Shown here piece after piece: positions 7,103 to 14,073 of a stretch of 26,368 bases of DNA. A program made the position numbers and the translations under genes. The notes below the pieces were generated by a model. It saw only the letters and a program-made list of their open reading frames with translations, was not told the DNA's origin and made no database searches. This DNA is from G963674665 sp964609625 (GTDB lineage Bacteria; Desulfobacterota; Desulfovibrionia; Desulfovibrionales; Desulfovibrionaceae), in assembly GCA_964609625.1 (NCBI GenBank), contig CAZSRS010000048.1, positions 1 through 26,368 of the forward strand. The letters are read 5' to 3'. How positions within the stretch are numbered: position 1 is the first letter of the stretch; the number at the start of each line of letters is the position of its first letter.

Positions 7103-8166
7103 CAGCGCCTCCGCAGCTCGTCCCTGCGGGCATGGAGCAGCCAGCAGAAGAAGGGCGCTCCCAACAGGGCCGTGACCACGCCCACGGGCAGTTCCGCCCC
7201 CCCGGAGAGAAGCACCCTGGCCAGGACGTCGGACCAGAGTAGCAGCGCGCCTCCGGTCAGGAAACAGGCCGGGAGCATGGCCCGCGCCGGCAGGCGGGTG
7301 ATCAGTCGGATCATGTGCGGCGCCACCAGGCCCACGAAGCCGATGACACCGGCCACGGCCACGCAGGCCGCGGCCATCAGGCTGGCGCCCAGCAGCAGCG
7401 AGAATCTGGCCCGGCGCACGGCCACGCCCAGTTGCGCCGCCTGGACCCGCCCCAGAGCCAGGAGGTCCAGCTCCCTGGCAAAGAGCGCCACCAGCAGGGC
7501 GCCCACCACGAACCAGGGCGCGAAGAGCAGGGTCTCCTGCCAGCCCCGCCCCTGGAAACTGCCCATGAGCCAAAAGACGATGCTGGCCACGGACTCCTCG
7601 TTCAAGGCCTTGATCAGCGAGATACCCGCGGCCAGAAAGGTGGAGACCACAATGCCGGCCAGCACCAGGGTCTGGCTGCCCAGCCCTCCGGCCGCGCGCC
7701 CCAGCAGGAGTACGGCGGTCAGGGCCAGCAAGGCGCCGCACATGGCCGCGGCGGGCAGGCCCAGGCCGGGGTGCAGCAGGGCGCCGGCGCCCAGGGCGAT
7801 GGCCAAGCTGGCACCGCAGGCCGCGCCGCTGGATACGCCCAGGGTGAAGGGGTCGGCCAGGGGATTGCGTAGCAGCCCCTGATACACCGCGCCGGCCACG
7901 GCCAGCGATCCCCCTCCGATCCAGGCCAGCACGGCCCGGCTCAGGCGCAGCTCCAGCACCACCACGCGCCAGCTCTCGGGCGCGTCGTGTTCCAGGCCCA
8001 GGACCGTGCCCAGGATGCGCAGGGCCTCGGCCGCTGGGATATCCCAGGGGCCGGGCAGGCAGGCCAGGGGGATGGACAGCACCGAGGCCAGGGCCAGGAG
8101 CGCCAGGCACAATCCGGCGGGCAGCGCTCCCGTCTGTCGTGCGTCCATCCCCCGGCCTTGCCGCAT
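7102..8166 (-). CDS. ABC transporter permease, FecCD/BtuC family
   Basis: A 354-aa integral membrane protein with about ten helices. Family signatures include RLSRAVLAWIGGGSLAVAGAVYQGLLRNPLADPFTLGVSSGA near the N-terminus, then GFVGLVAPHMIRL and ELPVGVVTALLGAPFFCWLL near the C-terminus. With the adjacent ATPase and binding protein it forms a complete importer for a metal chelate or corrinoid. The ATG at 8166 is only 4 nt after the cbiK stop and borrows a site inside cbiK (GTAGG); an in-frame ATG at 8148 also has a purine-rich site upstream. Confidence 0.93.
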   Translation of the reverse strand: MRQGRGMDARQTGALPAGLCLALLALASVLSIPLACLPGPWDIPAAEALRILGTVLGLEHDAPESWRVVVLELRLSRAVLAWIGGGSLAVAGAVYQGLLRNPLADPFTLGVSSGAACGASLAIALGAGALLHPGLGLPAAAMCGALLALTAVLLLGRAAGGLGSQTLVLAGIVVSTFLAAGISLIKALNEESVASIVFWLMGSFQGRGWQETLLFAPWFVVGALLVALFARELDLLALGRVQAAQLGVAVRRARFSLLLGASLMAAACVAVAGVIGFVGLVAPHMIRLITRLPARAMLPACFLTGGALLLWSDVLARVLLSGGAELPVGVVTALLGAPFFCWLLHARRDELRRR

Positions 8167-8170
8167 GTGC

Positions 8171-9082
8171 CTACTCGAGTTCCTGCATGGTGGTGCGCAA
8201 CTGCTCCACCCAGAGCCTGGCCACGGCGTCGTGTTCAGCCAGCCCGGAAAGCACCGGGGTGCAGGCGATGCCCGCCGCCTCCAGGCTGGACTTCCAGGAG
8301 TCGGGCTCGTCCCCGGCCATGTCGTTCCGGGCGTGGTCGCCGGCCACCGCCATCAGCGGCATGAGCGTGGCCTTGGTGAAGCCACGCTCCTCGAGCATGG
8401 CCTTGACGTCGTCCAGGCTCGGGAAACCTTCCACGGTGCCTACGAGCACGTCCTTGCCCAATCGATCGAAGTGGTATTGCAGGGCGGCGTAGACCACGTC
8501 CGCAGGGTGGTGCGTGCCGTGCCCCATGAGTACCAAGGCCTCGCCAGGGGCGCGTTTGGGCGCGGCTTCGTAAATGACTTTGGTCGCGGCCTCGAGGTCT
8601 TCACTGCGGGCCAGCAGGGGCAGCCCCACCCGCACCCGCTCCAGCCCCTTGGGCATGCCTGCGAAGGCCTGGGCTGTCCGCACCAGGTTGTGGTATTCCT
8701 CCCCCGGGATCACGTGCAGGCTCAGCACGGCAACCGAGGTGAAATTCTCGTCGGCCATGCGGGCCAAGGCCTCGGCCGGAGAGAGCAATACCCGTCCTTC
8801 ATCCTTCTCCTGGGCCAGTTTGTGTCGGATCATCTTGGAGGTGTACGCCCAGTACAGTGGCACGTCCGGGAACTCCTGCCGGACCAGGGCCTCCAGTTTG
8901 TCGTAGGCGACCTGTGCCTCGGGTACGCTGGTGCCGAAGGCCACCAGCAGGATGCCGGTCTTGTCCTCGCGCTTGCCCTCATGGGCCGAAACGGCCTGGG
9001 GCGCGAGCAACAAGAGCATGAGCAGCGGCAGACAGAGAACCAATGGCGTGGACCGCACGCCGGCGTTGTGGGAATGAAGCAT
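8171..9082 (-). CDS. cbiK: periplasmic sirohydrochlorin cobaltochelatase (CbiK-P type)
   Basis: Class II chelatase that inserts Co2+ into sirohydrochlorin, the entry to the anaerobic cobalamin pathway. Length is 303 aa with an N-terminal signal peptide (PLVLCLPLLMLLLLAPQAVSA, about 13-33), so it is exported. The core begins KTGILLVAFGTSVPEA. Metal ligands are apparent: H188 in MGHGTHHPAD and H250 in AGDHARNDM. Their 62-residue spacing equals that of the two catalytic histidines described for Salmonella CbiK. D. vulgaris has a periplasmic CbiK beside the same transporter gene set, as I recall. Start ATG 9082 has GGAGG 5 nt upstream. It is first in the operon, behind a cobalamin riboswitch. Confidence 0.93.
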   Translation of the reverse strand: MLHSHNAGVRSTPLVLCLPLLMLLLLAPQAVSAHEGKREDKTGILLVAFGTSVPEAQVAYDKLEALVRQEFPDVPLYWAYTSKMIRHKLAQEKDEGRVLLSPAEALARMADENFTSVAVLSLHVIPGEEYHNLVRTAQAFAGMPKGLERVRVGLPLLARSEDLEAATKVIYEAAPKRAPGEALVLMGHGTHHPADVVYAALQYHFDRLGKDVLVGTVEGFPSLDDVKAMLEERGFTKATLMPLMAVAGDHARNDMAGDEPDSWKSSLEAAGIACTPVLSGLAEHDAVARLWVEQLRTTMQELE

Positions 9083-9128
9083 GTAAGCCTCCGAAAACGT
9101 GGTGGGCCTTGCTCGGGTGCGGTGCCGG

Positions 9129-9160
9129 AAAGAAAAGAGGCCGGGCCGCGATGCTCCGGC
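9129..9160 (-). terminator. possible riboswitch-controlled terminator before cbiK
   Basis: On the minus strand GCCGG (9156-9160) can pair with CCGGC (9140-9144), followed by a pyrimidine-rich CTTTTCTTT (9129-9137). It lies between the B12 box and cbiK, where an expression-platform terminator would sit. The stem is short, so the call is tentative. Confidence 0.35.
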
Positions 9161-9194
9161 GCCAAAAGCCCCGTTGGCGACGGGCAGACTCCAG

Positions 9195-9355
9195 GGACAG
9201 GGCACAGGCAGGTCTTCCGGCTTGCCCCACCCGTTCCCGGCCTTCCCGGAGCTGCTGCTCCAGTGGCGCGTCAAGGGACGGGCTGTGTGCGGGGCTTACG
9301 GCGGCGGGTCCGCTCCCGATTCGCACGGGATTCCCTATTGAGCGCAACGGCGCCT
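9195..9355 (-). promoter_or_regulatory. cobalamin riboswitch in the cbiK leader
   Basis: Read on the minus strand the leader contains the conserved order of the adenosylcobalamin aptamer. A GGGAAtCCCGTGCGAATCGGG element is at about 9316-9335, a GCGCCACTGG element near 9260-9269 corresponds to the usual cCGCcACTGt, and a B12 box GCCGGAAGACCTGCCTGT lies at 9204-9221. High cobalamin would fold it and reduce expression of the cbiK-transporter-cobI operon. The outer boundaries are approximate because the closing helix was not computed. Confidence 0.88.
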
Positions 9356-9367
9356 GTGCTGCTCGTT

Positions 9368-9396
9368 TCTCTATTTCTTGGGGCAGGCAAAGTCAA
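9368..9396 (-). promoter_or_regulatory. sigma70-like promoter of the cobalamin operon
   Basis: Minus-strand TTGACT (9391-9396) and TAGAGA (9368-9373) are 17 bp apart. Transcription would begin around 9361, immediately before the riboswitch, which fits an RNA leader of about 280 nt. Confidence 0.6.
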
Positions 9397-9453
9397 CATT
9401 TCCCGGGCGACCGTTCCACAGGCAAAATACAGGACAGGAAAATGCAGGACACC

Positions 9454-9483
9454 TTGCCAGTGCCTGACCACAGGTGCTACTAT
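9454..9483 (+). promoter_or_regulatory. sigma70-like promoter of the hybrid kinase gene
   Basis: TTGCCA (9454-9459) and TACTAT (9478-9483) with an 18-bp spacer lie 24 bp before the kinase start codon. This promoter is divergent from the cobalamin operon promoter about 60 bp away. Confidence 0.5.
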
Positions 9484-9507
9484 CCATAAACTGTCTTTTC
9501 CAAAAGC

Positions 9508-12294
9508 ATGCACATGAGCGAAGAACATCGATCCTTGCACGCCAGAGTCGCGGAACTCGAAGAGGAAAACGCCCTTCTGCGGGCGCGTCTTCACGATATC
9601 GGGCGACCCGACTCTCTTGCCCCAGCCTGGTGCGATCTGTTCGACACCTTGCCGCTGATGGTCTGGCACTGCGACGCCATGGGGCTCTGGGACTACTGCA
9701 ACAAGGCCCGGCTCGAATTCACCGGCCGCGACTTGGCGCGGGAACTCGGAAAAGGATGGATCGGCGGTGTACATCCCGAGGACAGGAAGCACCGCGACAG
9801 TATCTTCAACGCAGCCTTTAACGGACGGGAACCCTTTTCCATGGAGTACCGTCTGCGTGGCGCCGACGGCCAATATCGCTGGATCATGGATCAGGGACAC
9901 CCCGTGCTCGATGCCCAAGGCCTTTTCCAGGGATACCTGGGTGGGTGTTTCGATATCAGCAAAAGCCGGGACATTGAAGCGTCTCTGCGCATCACCGAGC
10001 AGCATCTGCGCACCCTGGTGGACAATCTGCCCCTGGGAGTGAGCCTCGTTTCCGTCGATCACGTGGTGCTCATGGTCAATCAGGCCATGGCGACCATGTT
10101 CGGACGCCCCCTGGAAAGCCTGCCGGGACACAAGTGTCATCACGTATTCACCGATTGTGACCATGTCTGCGAACAATGCCCCGGTGTGACCGCCATGCTC
10201 GAACGCCGACCCGCGGAGGCACGGATGCCGGGCAGGAGGATGGACAACAGTCGGTTCAACGCCGACATCCAGGCCCTGCCCGTGTTCGATGCGGAGCGGG
10301 TGGCCGGCTTCATCGAAATCGTCCAGGATCGCAGCGAACAGGAGCGCATCGAAGGGGAAAAACTCCTGCTGGCCGAACTCCTGGACAATGCCGAGCACGT
10401 GGCCGTGTTCAAGGACCCGGACCTCCGCTATGTGTCCGTGAACCGCGCCTATCTCAAGCTCACGGGTCTCTCTTCCGTGGGCGACGTCCTGGGCAAAACC
10501 GACGCCGAACTTTTTGCCGGTCTCTCCAGTCCCGAGCAGATCCAGGGATACATGGACAACGACCGCGCGGCCCTGCGCCTACCCAGGGGAGGAACCATCA
10601 CCTCCGAGGAGCGTACCTTTGCCGGCAGCGGTGAGGAGCGCACCTTCCTGACCAAGAAGTTTCCGGTCTACAGCCCGGAAGACAAGCTCCTGGGGGTGGC
10701 CACGCTGACCACGGAGATCACCGACCGCAAGCGCATCGAAGACCGCCTCACCAGGGCCAACCAACAGCTGCATGTCTTATTCGAAAACATCCCTGGCCAC
10801 ATCAACGTGGTGGACACGAACTTCAACATCGTGGGCACGAGCCGCGGCCTGTTGGACACCTTCGGCATCGAGAACCGCGAGAGCATCCTGGGCGAGAAGT
10901 GTTACACCGCCCTGCATGGACTCAAAGCTGTCTGTCCGTGGTGTGCCTTGCCCGAGAGTTTCCGAAAGAAGAGCGCCCTGGTGCGCTATTCCACACCCGA
11001 AGAGGAAGAGCGTACCGGCAAGGCGTTGAAGATCTACACCGCTCCCATCCTGAACCCGGAGGGCGGCATCATGGGCGGCATGGAATTCGTGGCCGACATC
11101 ACCGACCTGCGCCAATTGGAGCGGGATCTCGTGAAGGCCCTGGACGCATCCAAAGCCGCGGGCAAGGCCAAGAGCGAATTCCTGGCCACCATGAGCCATG
11201 AGATACGCACACCGCTCAACGGTGTCATCGGCATGCTGCAACTGCTTGAAGACAGCGATCTGCCTCCGGAACAGTTGGAGTATGTACAAACCGCCCTGCA
11301 CTCCAGCTCCAGTCTGCTGGCCGTGATCAACGACATCCTGGACATCTCCAAAATCGAGGCCGGAAGACTGGAACTCGTGGAAAGTTCTTTCTCCCTGGCC
11401 GAGGTATTGCGACAGGTCCTGGGGACCTTCAGGCAGCAGGTCAAGGAAAAGAACCTGAGCCTGTCCTTTGTCGTCGACCCTCGCATCCCCTCGGTGGTGC
11501 GTGGTGACATGGGCCGTCTACGCCAGATACTCTTCAATCTCGTGGGCAATTCCGTGAAATTCACCGATACGGGCGGCGTGAGCATTGTTGTTTCTCCCCT
11601 GCCCCAGGGGTCACCCCAAGGAACGTTGCGCCTGCTCTTTTCCGTCAACGACACCGGCTCCGGCATCGATGAAATGGACCTGGAGCATCTTTTCGAGCCC
11701 TTCACCCAGAAGGACGGCTCCTACTCACGCAGACATCAGGGCACGGGTCTGGGCCTGACCGTGGTCAAAAAACTCACCGAGCTGATGCACGGTTCCGTGA
11801 GCATCGAGAGCGAGCCGGGTGCGGGCACCAGCGTCTTCTTCACCGTGTTGTTGGGCAGGGAGGAACGCCCCTGTGAAAGTGGCTGTCCCAAGGCCCAGAC
11901 CCTGGCGACCACTGTATCCCCCCGGCTCAAGGTCCTGCTGGCCGAGGACAACAAGGTGAACCAGCTTGTCACAACGCGGCTGTTGCAACGCTGGGGGCAC
12001 GAGGTGGTGGTCGTGGGTTCCGGCGAGGAGGTTCTGGATGCCCTGCGGGAGCAGCATTTCGACCTGGTGCTCATGGACATCCAAATGCCGTTGATGGACG
12101 GCATCGAGACAACCCGCCGCATCCGCAACGACACCAGCGGCACCCTGCCTGCCGGCATCCCCATCGTTGCCATGACCGCGCACGCCATGCACGGCGACGA
12201 GGACATTTTCCTGCGCTCCGGCATGAACGACTACCTGCCCAAGCCCTTGAACCTCGACGAACTGCAGCGGGTGCTCGCGACCGTCATCCGCTGA
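9508..12294 (+). CDS. hybrid sensor histidine kinase with four PAS domains and a receiver
   Basis: A 928-aa soluble sensor with no transmembrane segment. Order: short coiled coil (5-35), PAS1 (about 48-155), PAS2 (163-275), PAS3 (288-412), PAS4 (420-535), HisKA with MSHEIRTPLNG (phospho-acceptor H564), HATPase with LRQILFNLVGNSVKF, DTGSGI and GTGLGLTVVKKL, then a receiver from about 806 with LLAEDNKVNQ, phospho-acceptor D857 in LMDIQMP, and K in YLPKPL. PAS2 and PAS4 each carry GxKC-x10-C-x2-C (C210/C221/C224 and C465/C476/C479), suggesting metal, cofactor or thiol-redox sensing. ATG at 9508 or 9514; neither has a strong ribosome binding site. No response regulator or target gene is adjacent, so its output is unknown. 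Confidence 0.92.
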   Translation: MHMSEEHRSLHARVAELEEENALLRARLHDIGRPDSLAPAWCDLFDTLPLMVWHCDAMGLWDYCNKARLEFTGRDLARELGKGWIGGVHPEDRKHRDSIFNAAFNGREPFSMEYRLRGADGQYRWIMDQGHPVLDAQGLFQGYLGGCFDISKSRDIEASLRITEQHLRTLVDNLPLGVSLVSVDHVVLMVNQAMATMFGRPLESLPGHKCHHVFTDCDHVCEQCPGVTAMLERRPAEARMPGRRMDNSRFNADIQALPVFDAERVAGFIEIVQDRSEQERIEGEKLLLAELLDNAEHVAVFKDPDLRYVSVNRAYLKLTGLSSVGDVLGKTDAELFAGLSSPEQIQGYMDNDRAALRLPRGGTITSEERTFAGSGEERTFLTKKFPVYSPEDKLLGVATLTTEITDRKRIEDRLTRANQQLHVLFENIPGHINVVDTNFNIVGTSRGLLDTFGIENRESILGEKCYTALHGLKAVCPWCALPESFRKKSALVRYSTPEEEERTGKALKIYTAPILNPEGGIMGGMEFVADITDLRQLERDLVKALDASKAAGKAKSEFLATMSHEIRTPLNGVIGMLQLLEDSDLPPEQLEYVQTALHSSSSLLAVINDILDISKIEAGRLELVESSFSLAEVLRQVLGTFRQQVKEKNLSLSFVVDPRIPSVVRGDMGRLRQILFNLVGNSVKFTDTGGVSIVVSPLPQGSPQGTLRLLFSVNDTGSGIDEMDLEHLFEPFTQKDGSYSRRHQGTGLGLTVVKKLTELMHGSVSIESEPGAGTSVFFTVLLGREERPCESGCPKAQTLATTVSPRLKVLLAEDNKVNQLVTTRLLQRWGHEVVVVGSGEEVLDALREQHFDLVLMDIQMPLMDGIETTRRIRNDTSGTLPAGIPIVAMTAHAMHGDEDIFLRSGMNDYLPKPLNLDELQRVLATVIR

Positions 12295-12347
12295 TCCGGC
12301 ACGTCACCCCCAACCCCAGGCCCGATATCCCCACCGGCGTGTTCATC

Positions 12348-12376
12348 TTGACGGGGCAAGGCCCAGTCCGTATAGT
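12348..12376 (+). promoter_or_regulatory. strong sigma70-like promoter of the M15 peptidase gene
   Basis: TTGACG (12348-12353) and TATAGT (12371-12376) with an ideal 17-bp spacer; the predicted start is about 57 nt before the ATG at 12440. One of the best promoter matches in the window. Confidence 0.65.
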
Positions 12377-12439
12377 CCAAACCATTACCTGTTGATATCA
12401 TTCCGTTTTTACCGCAACATCACACCTAAGGAACTGTTC

Positions 12440-13156
12440 ATGGCTGTCACAACAACGCGCACTGTCATTGCCGGACTCCTTTTCTCCCTGCTGCTCGTGT
12501 TTTTCGCGGGCACGCTGCAAGCCCAAGAGTACTCTTGCTCCATCTCCCCCCTTTCCGCATCGACCAAGCGCGAAATGCAGGGCCGGACTTGGAACGAGGA
12601 TTGCCCCGTGCCCCTGGAAGACTTGGCCATCCTGGAGCTGAAGCACTGGGGCATGGACGGCACGGTCCAGAGCGGCGAGATCGTGGTGCACAGGCTCCTG
12701 GCCAAGGAAGTGGCCGACATCTTCCGCGAACTCTTCGATCTGCGTTTCCCCATGGACAAGGTACGCACCTACGAAAACTACTCCGTGGGCAAGTACGCCA
12801 TCCACAACGCCACCGTGGGCTTCTACTGCCGCAAGGCACAGGATGCGCCCACGGAATGGTCCTCCCATGCCTATGGCTTGGCCATCGACATCAACCCCTT
12901 GATCAACCCCTTTCTCGACCCCAAGGAAGGCTGGTGGCCCAGCGGCTCTGAACTGTACAACGAACGTGACGGGCAGAAAGGTAAGATCGCCTTGCAATCA
13001 GACGTCTTCAATGTCTTTGCCAAATACGGCTGGCGTTGGGGAGGGCTGGACCACAATCCAGACTACATGCATTTCCAGAAAGGTGTTTTCGGCTCCAGGG
13101 ACAAGCCAATGAACACTTGGTACTTCACGCCTACCCTGCGTTACGGCGCACCCTGA
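12440..13156 (+). CDS. exported M15-family peptidase (D-Ala-D-Ala carboxypeptidase-like)
   Basis: A 238-aa protein with a signal peptide (VIAGLLFSLLLVFFAGTLQA). The catalytic half shows the M15 zinc motifs: SSHAYGLAIDINPL (the SxHxxGxAxD ligands) and, about 60 residues on, GWRWGGLDHNPDYMHFQ, where the final His completes the zinc site. The N-terminal part (ELKHWGMDGTVQSGEIVVH) and FPMDKVRTYENY are typical of the subgroup that acts on peptidoglycan peptides. It likely trims or recycles cell-wall peptides in the periplasm. AAGGAA lies 6 nt before the ATG. It appears monocistronic, with its own promoter and terminator. Confidence 0.88.
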   Translation: MAVTTTRTVIAGLLFSLLLVFFAGTLQAQEYSCSISPLSASTKREMQGRTWNEDCPVPLEDLAILELKHWGMDGTVQSGEIVVHRLLAKEVADIFRELFDLRFPMDKVRTYENYSVGKYAIHNATVGFYCRKAQDAPTEWSSHAYGLAIDINPLINPFLDPKEGWWPSGSELYNERDGQKGKIALQSDVFNVFAKYGWRWGGLDHNPDYMHFQKGVFGSRDKPMNTWYFTPTLRYGAP

Positions 13157-13179
13157 GGCGACAAGCTCAGGAATTTTTT
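13152..13179 (+). terminator. intrinsic terminator of the M15 peptidase gene
   Basis: CCTGAG (13152-13157) pairs with CTCAGG (13166-13171), followed by AA and six T. The stop codon lies inside the left arm of the stem. Confidence 0.7.
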
Positions 13180-13186
13180 CACGCAC

Positions 13187-13215
13187 TCGACTGATCCCCG
13201 CGCATGGAGTATGCT
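13187..13215 (+). promoter_or_regulatory. sigma70-like promoter of fabI-hypF
   Basis: TCGACT (13187-13192) and TATGCT (13210-13215) are 17 bp apart, 57 bp before the fabI start and just after the preceding terminator. The same TATGCT hexamer occurs before the VWA gene. Confidence 0.5.
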
Positions 13216-13272
13216 CTCCGGCAACTATCTTACACGGCAATCCTTCTCGGACCTAAAACGCGGGAGACAGCT

Positions 13273-14073
13273 ATGTTGCTGCAAGGAAAAAAGGCGCTCA
13301 TATTCGGCGTGGTCAACGAGCGCAGCATCGCTTACGGCATCGCCAAAACCTTCAAGGAGCACGGTGCCAGGCTGGCATTCAGCTATGCCGCGCCGCCCAT
13401 CGAAAAACGCATCCGCCCCATTGTTGAGGAACTCGACGGCGAATTCACCATCCAGTGTAACGTGACCTCGGACGAGGAAATCGAGGCGGCGCGGCAGGAA
13501 GTGGAAAAGCAATGGGGCGAGGTGGACGTGCTGGTGCACTCCATCGCCTTTGCCAATCGCGACGACCTGCGCGGCCGCTTCATCGACACCAGCCGCGACG
13601 GCTACGCCCTGGCCCAGGATGTCTCGGCTTATTCCCTCATCGCCCTGTGCCGGGCCTTTGAACTGCTGTTCACCCCCACGGGCTCGGTGCTGACCCTGAG
13701 CTACTACGGCTCGGGCAAGGTGGTGGCCAACTACAACGCCATGGCCGTGGCCAAGGCTGCCCTGGAGGCCAGCGTACGCTACCTGGCCGTAGATCTCGGC
13801 AAACGGGGGGTGCGTGTCAACTGCATCAGCGCCGGCCCGGTGAAATCCATGGCCGCTTCGGCCATTCCCGGCTTCAACAGCATTCTGGGCGCCATCGAGG
13901 CCATCGCGCCCCTGCACCGCAACATCACCATCGAAGACGTGGGCAAATGCGCCCTGTACCTGGCCTCGGACCTCTCCTCCGGCACCACCGGCGACGTGAT
14001 CTTCGTGGACTCGGGCTTCAACATCATGGGCGTCTGCACCCAAAGCCCCAAGGATACGCAAGAATCCGAATGA
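13273..14073 (+). CDS. fabI: enoyl-[acyl-carrier-protein] reductase (NADH), FabI type
   Basis: A 266-aa short-chain dehydrogenase of the FabI class, which performs the last reduction of fatty-acid elongation. FabI-specific features are the NAD-binding GVVNERSIAYGIA (12-24) in place of the usual TGxxxGxG, Tyr144 and Tyr154 with Lys161 (SYYGSGKVVANYNAMAVAK), and AGPVKSMAASAI (187-198) corresponding to the flexible substrate loop. Ribosome binding site GGGAGA precedes the ATG at 13273; the frame is open further upstream without a better start. Its stop overlaps the hypF start by 4 nt (ATGA). The last residues (QSPKDTQESE) are a short polar tail. Confidence 0.92.
   Translation: MLLQGKKALIFGVVNERSIAYGIAKTFKEHGARLAFSYAAPPIEKRIRPIVEELDGEFTIQCNVTSDEEIEAARQEVEKQWGEVDVLVHSIAFANRDDLRGRFIDTSRDGYALAQDVSAYSLIALCRAFELLFTPTGSVLTLSYYGSGKVVANYNAMAVAKAALEASVRYLAVDLGKRGVRVNCISAGPVKSMAASAIPGFNSILGAIEAIAPLHRNITIEDVGKCALYLASDLSSGTTGDVIFVDSGFNIMGVCTQSPKDTQESE

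Noticed and set aside
6293..8110. 605-codon open frame covering the ATPase and most of the permease region
   Set aside because: Upstream of the ATG at 7102 the translation is Gly/Ala/Pro/Arg-rich noise opposite a well-defined permease frame; GC-rich DNA leaves shadow frames open.
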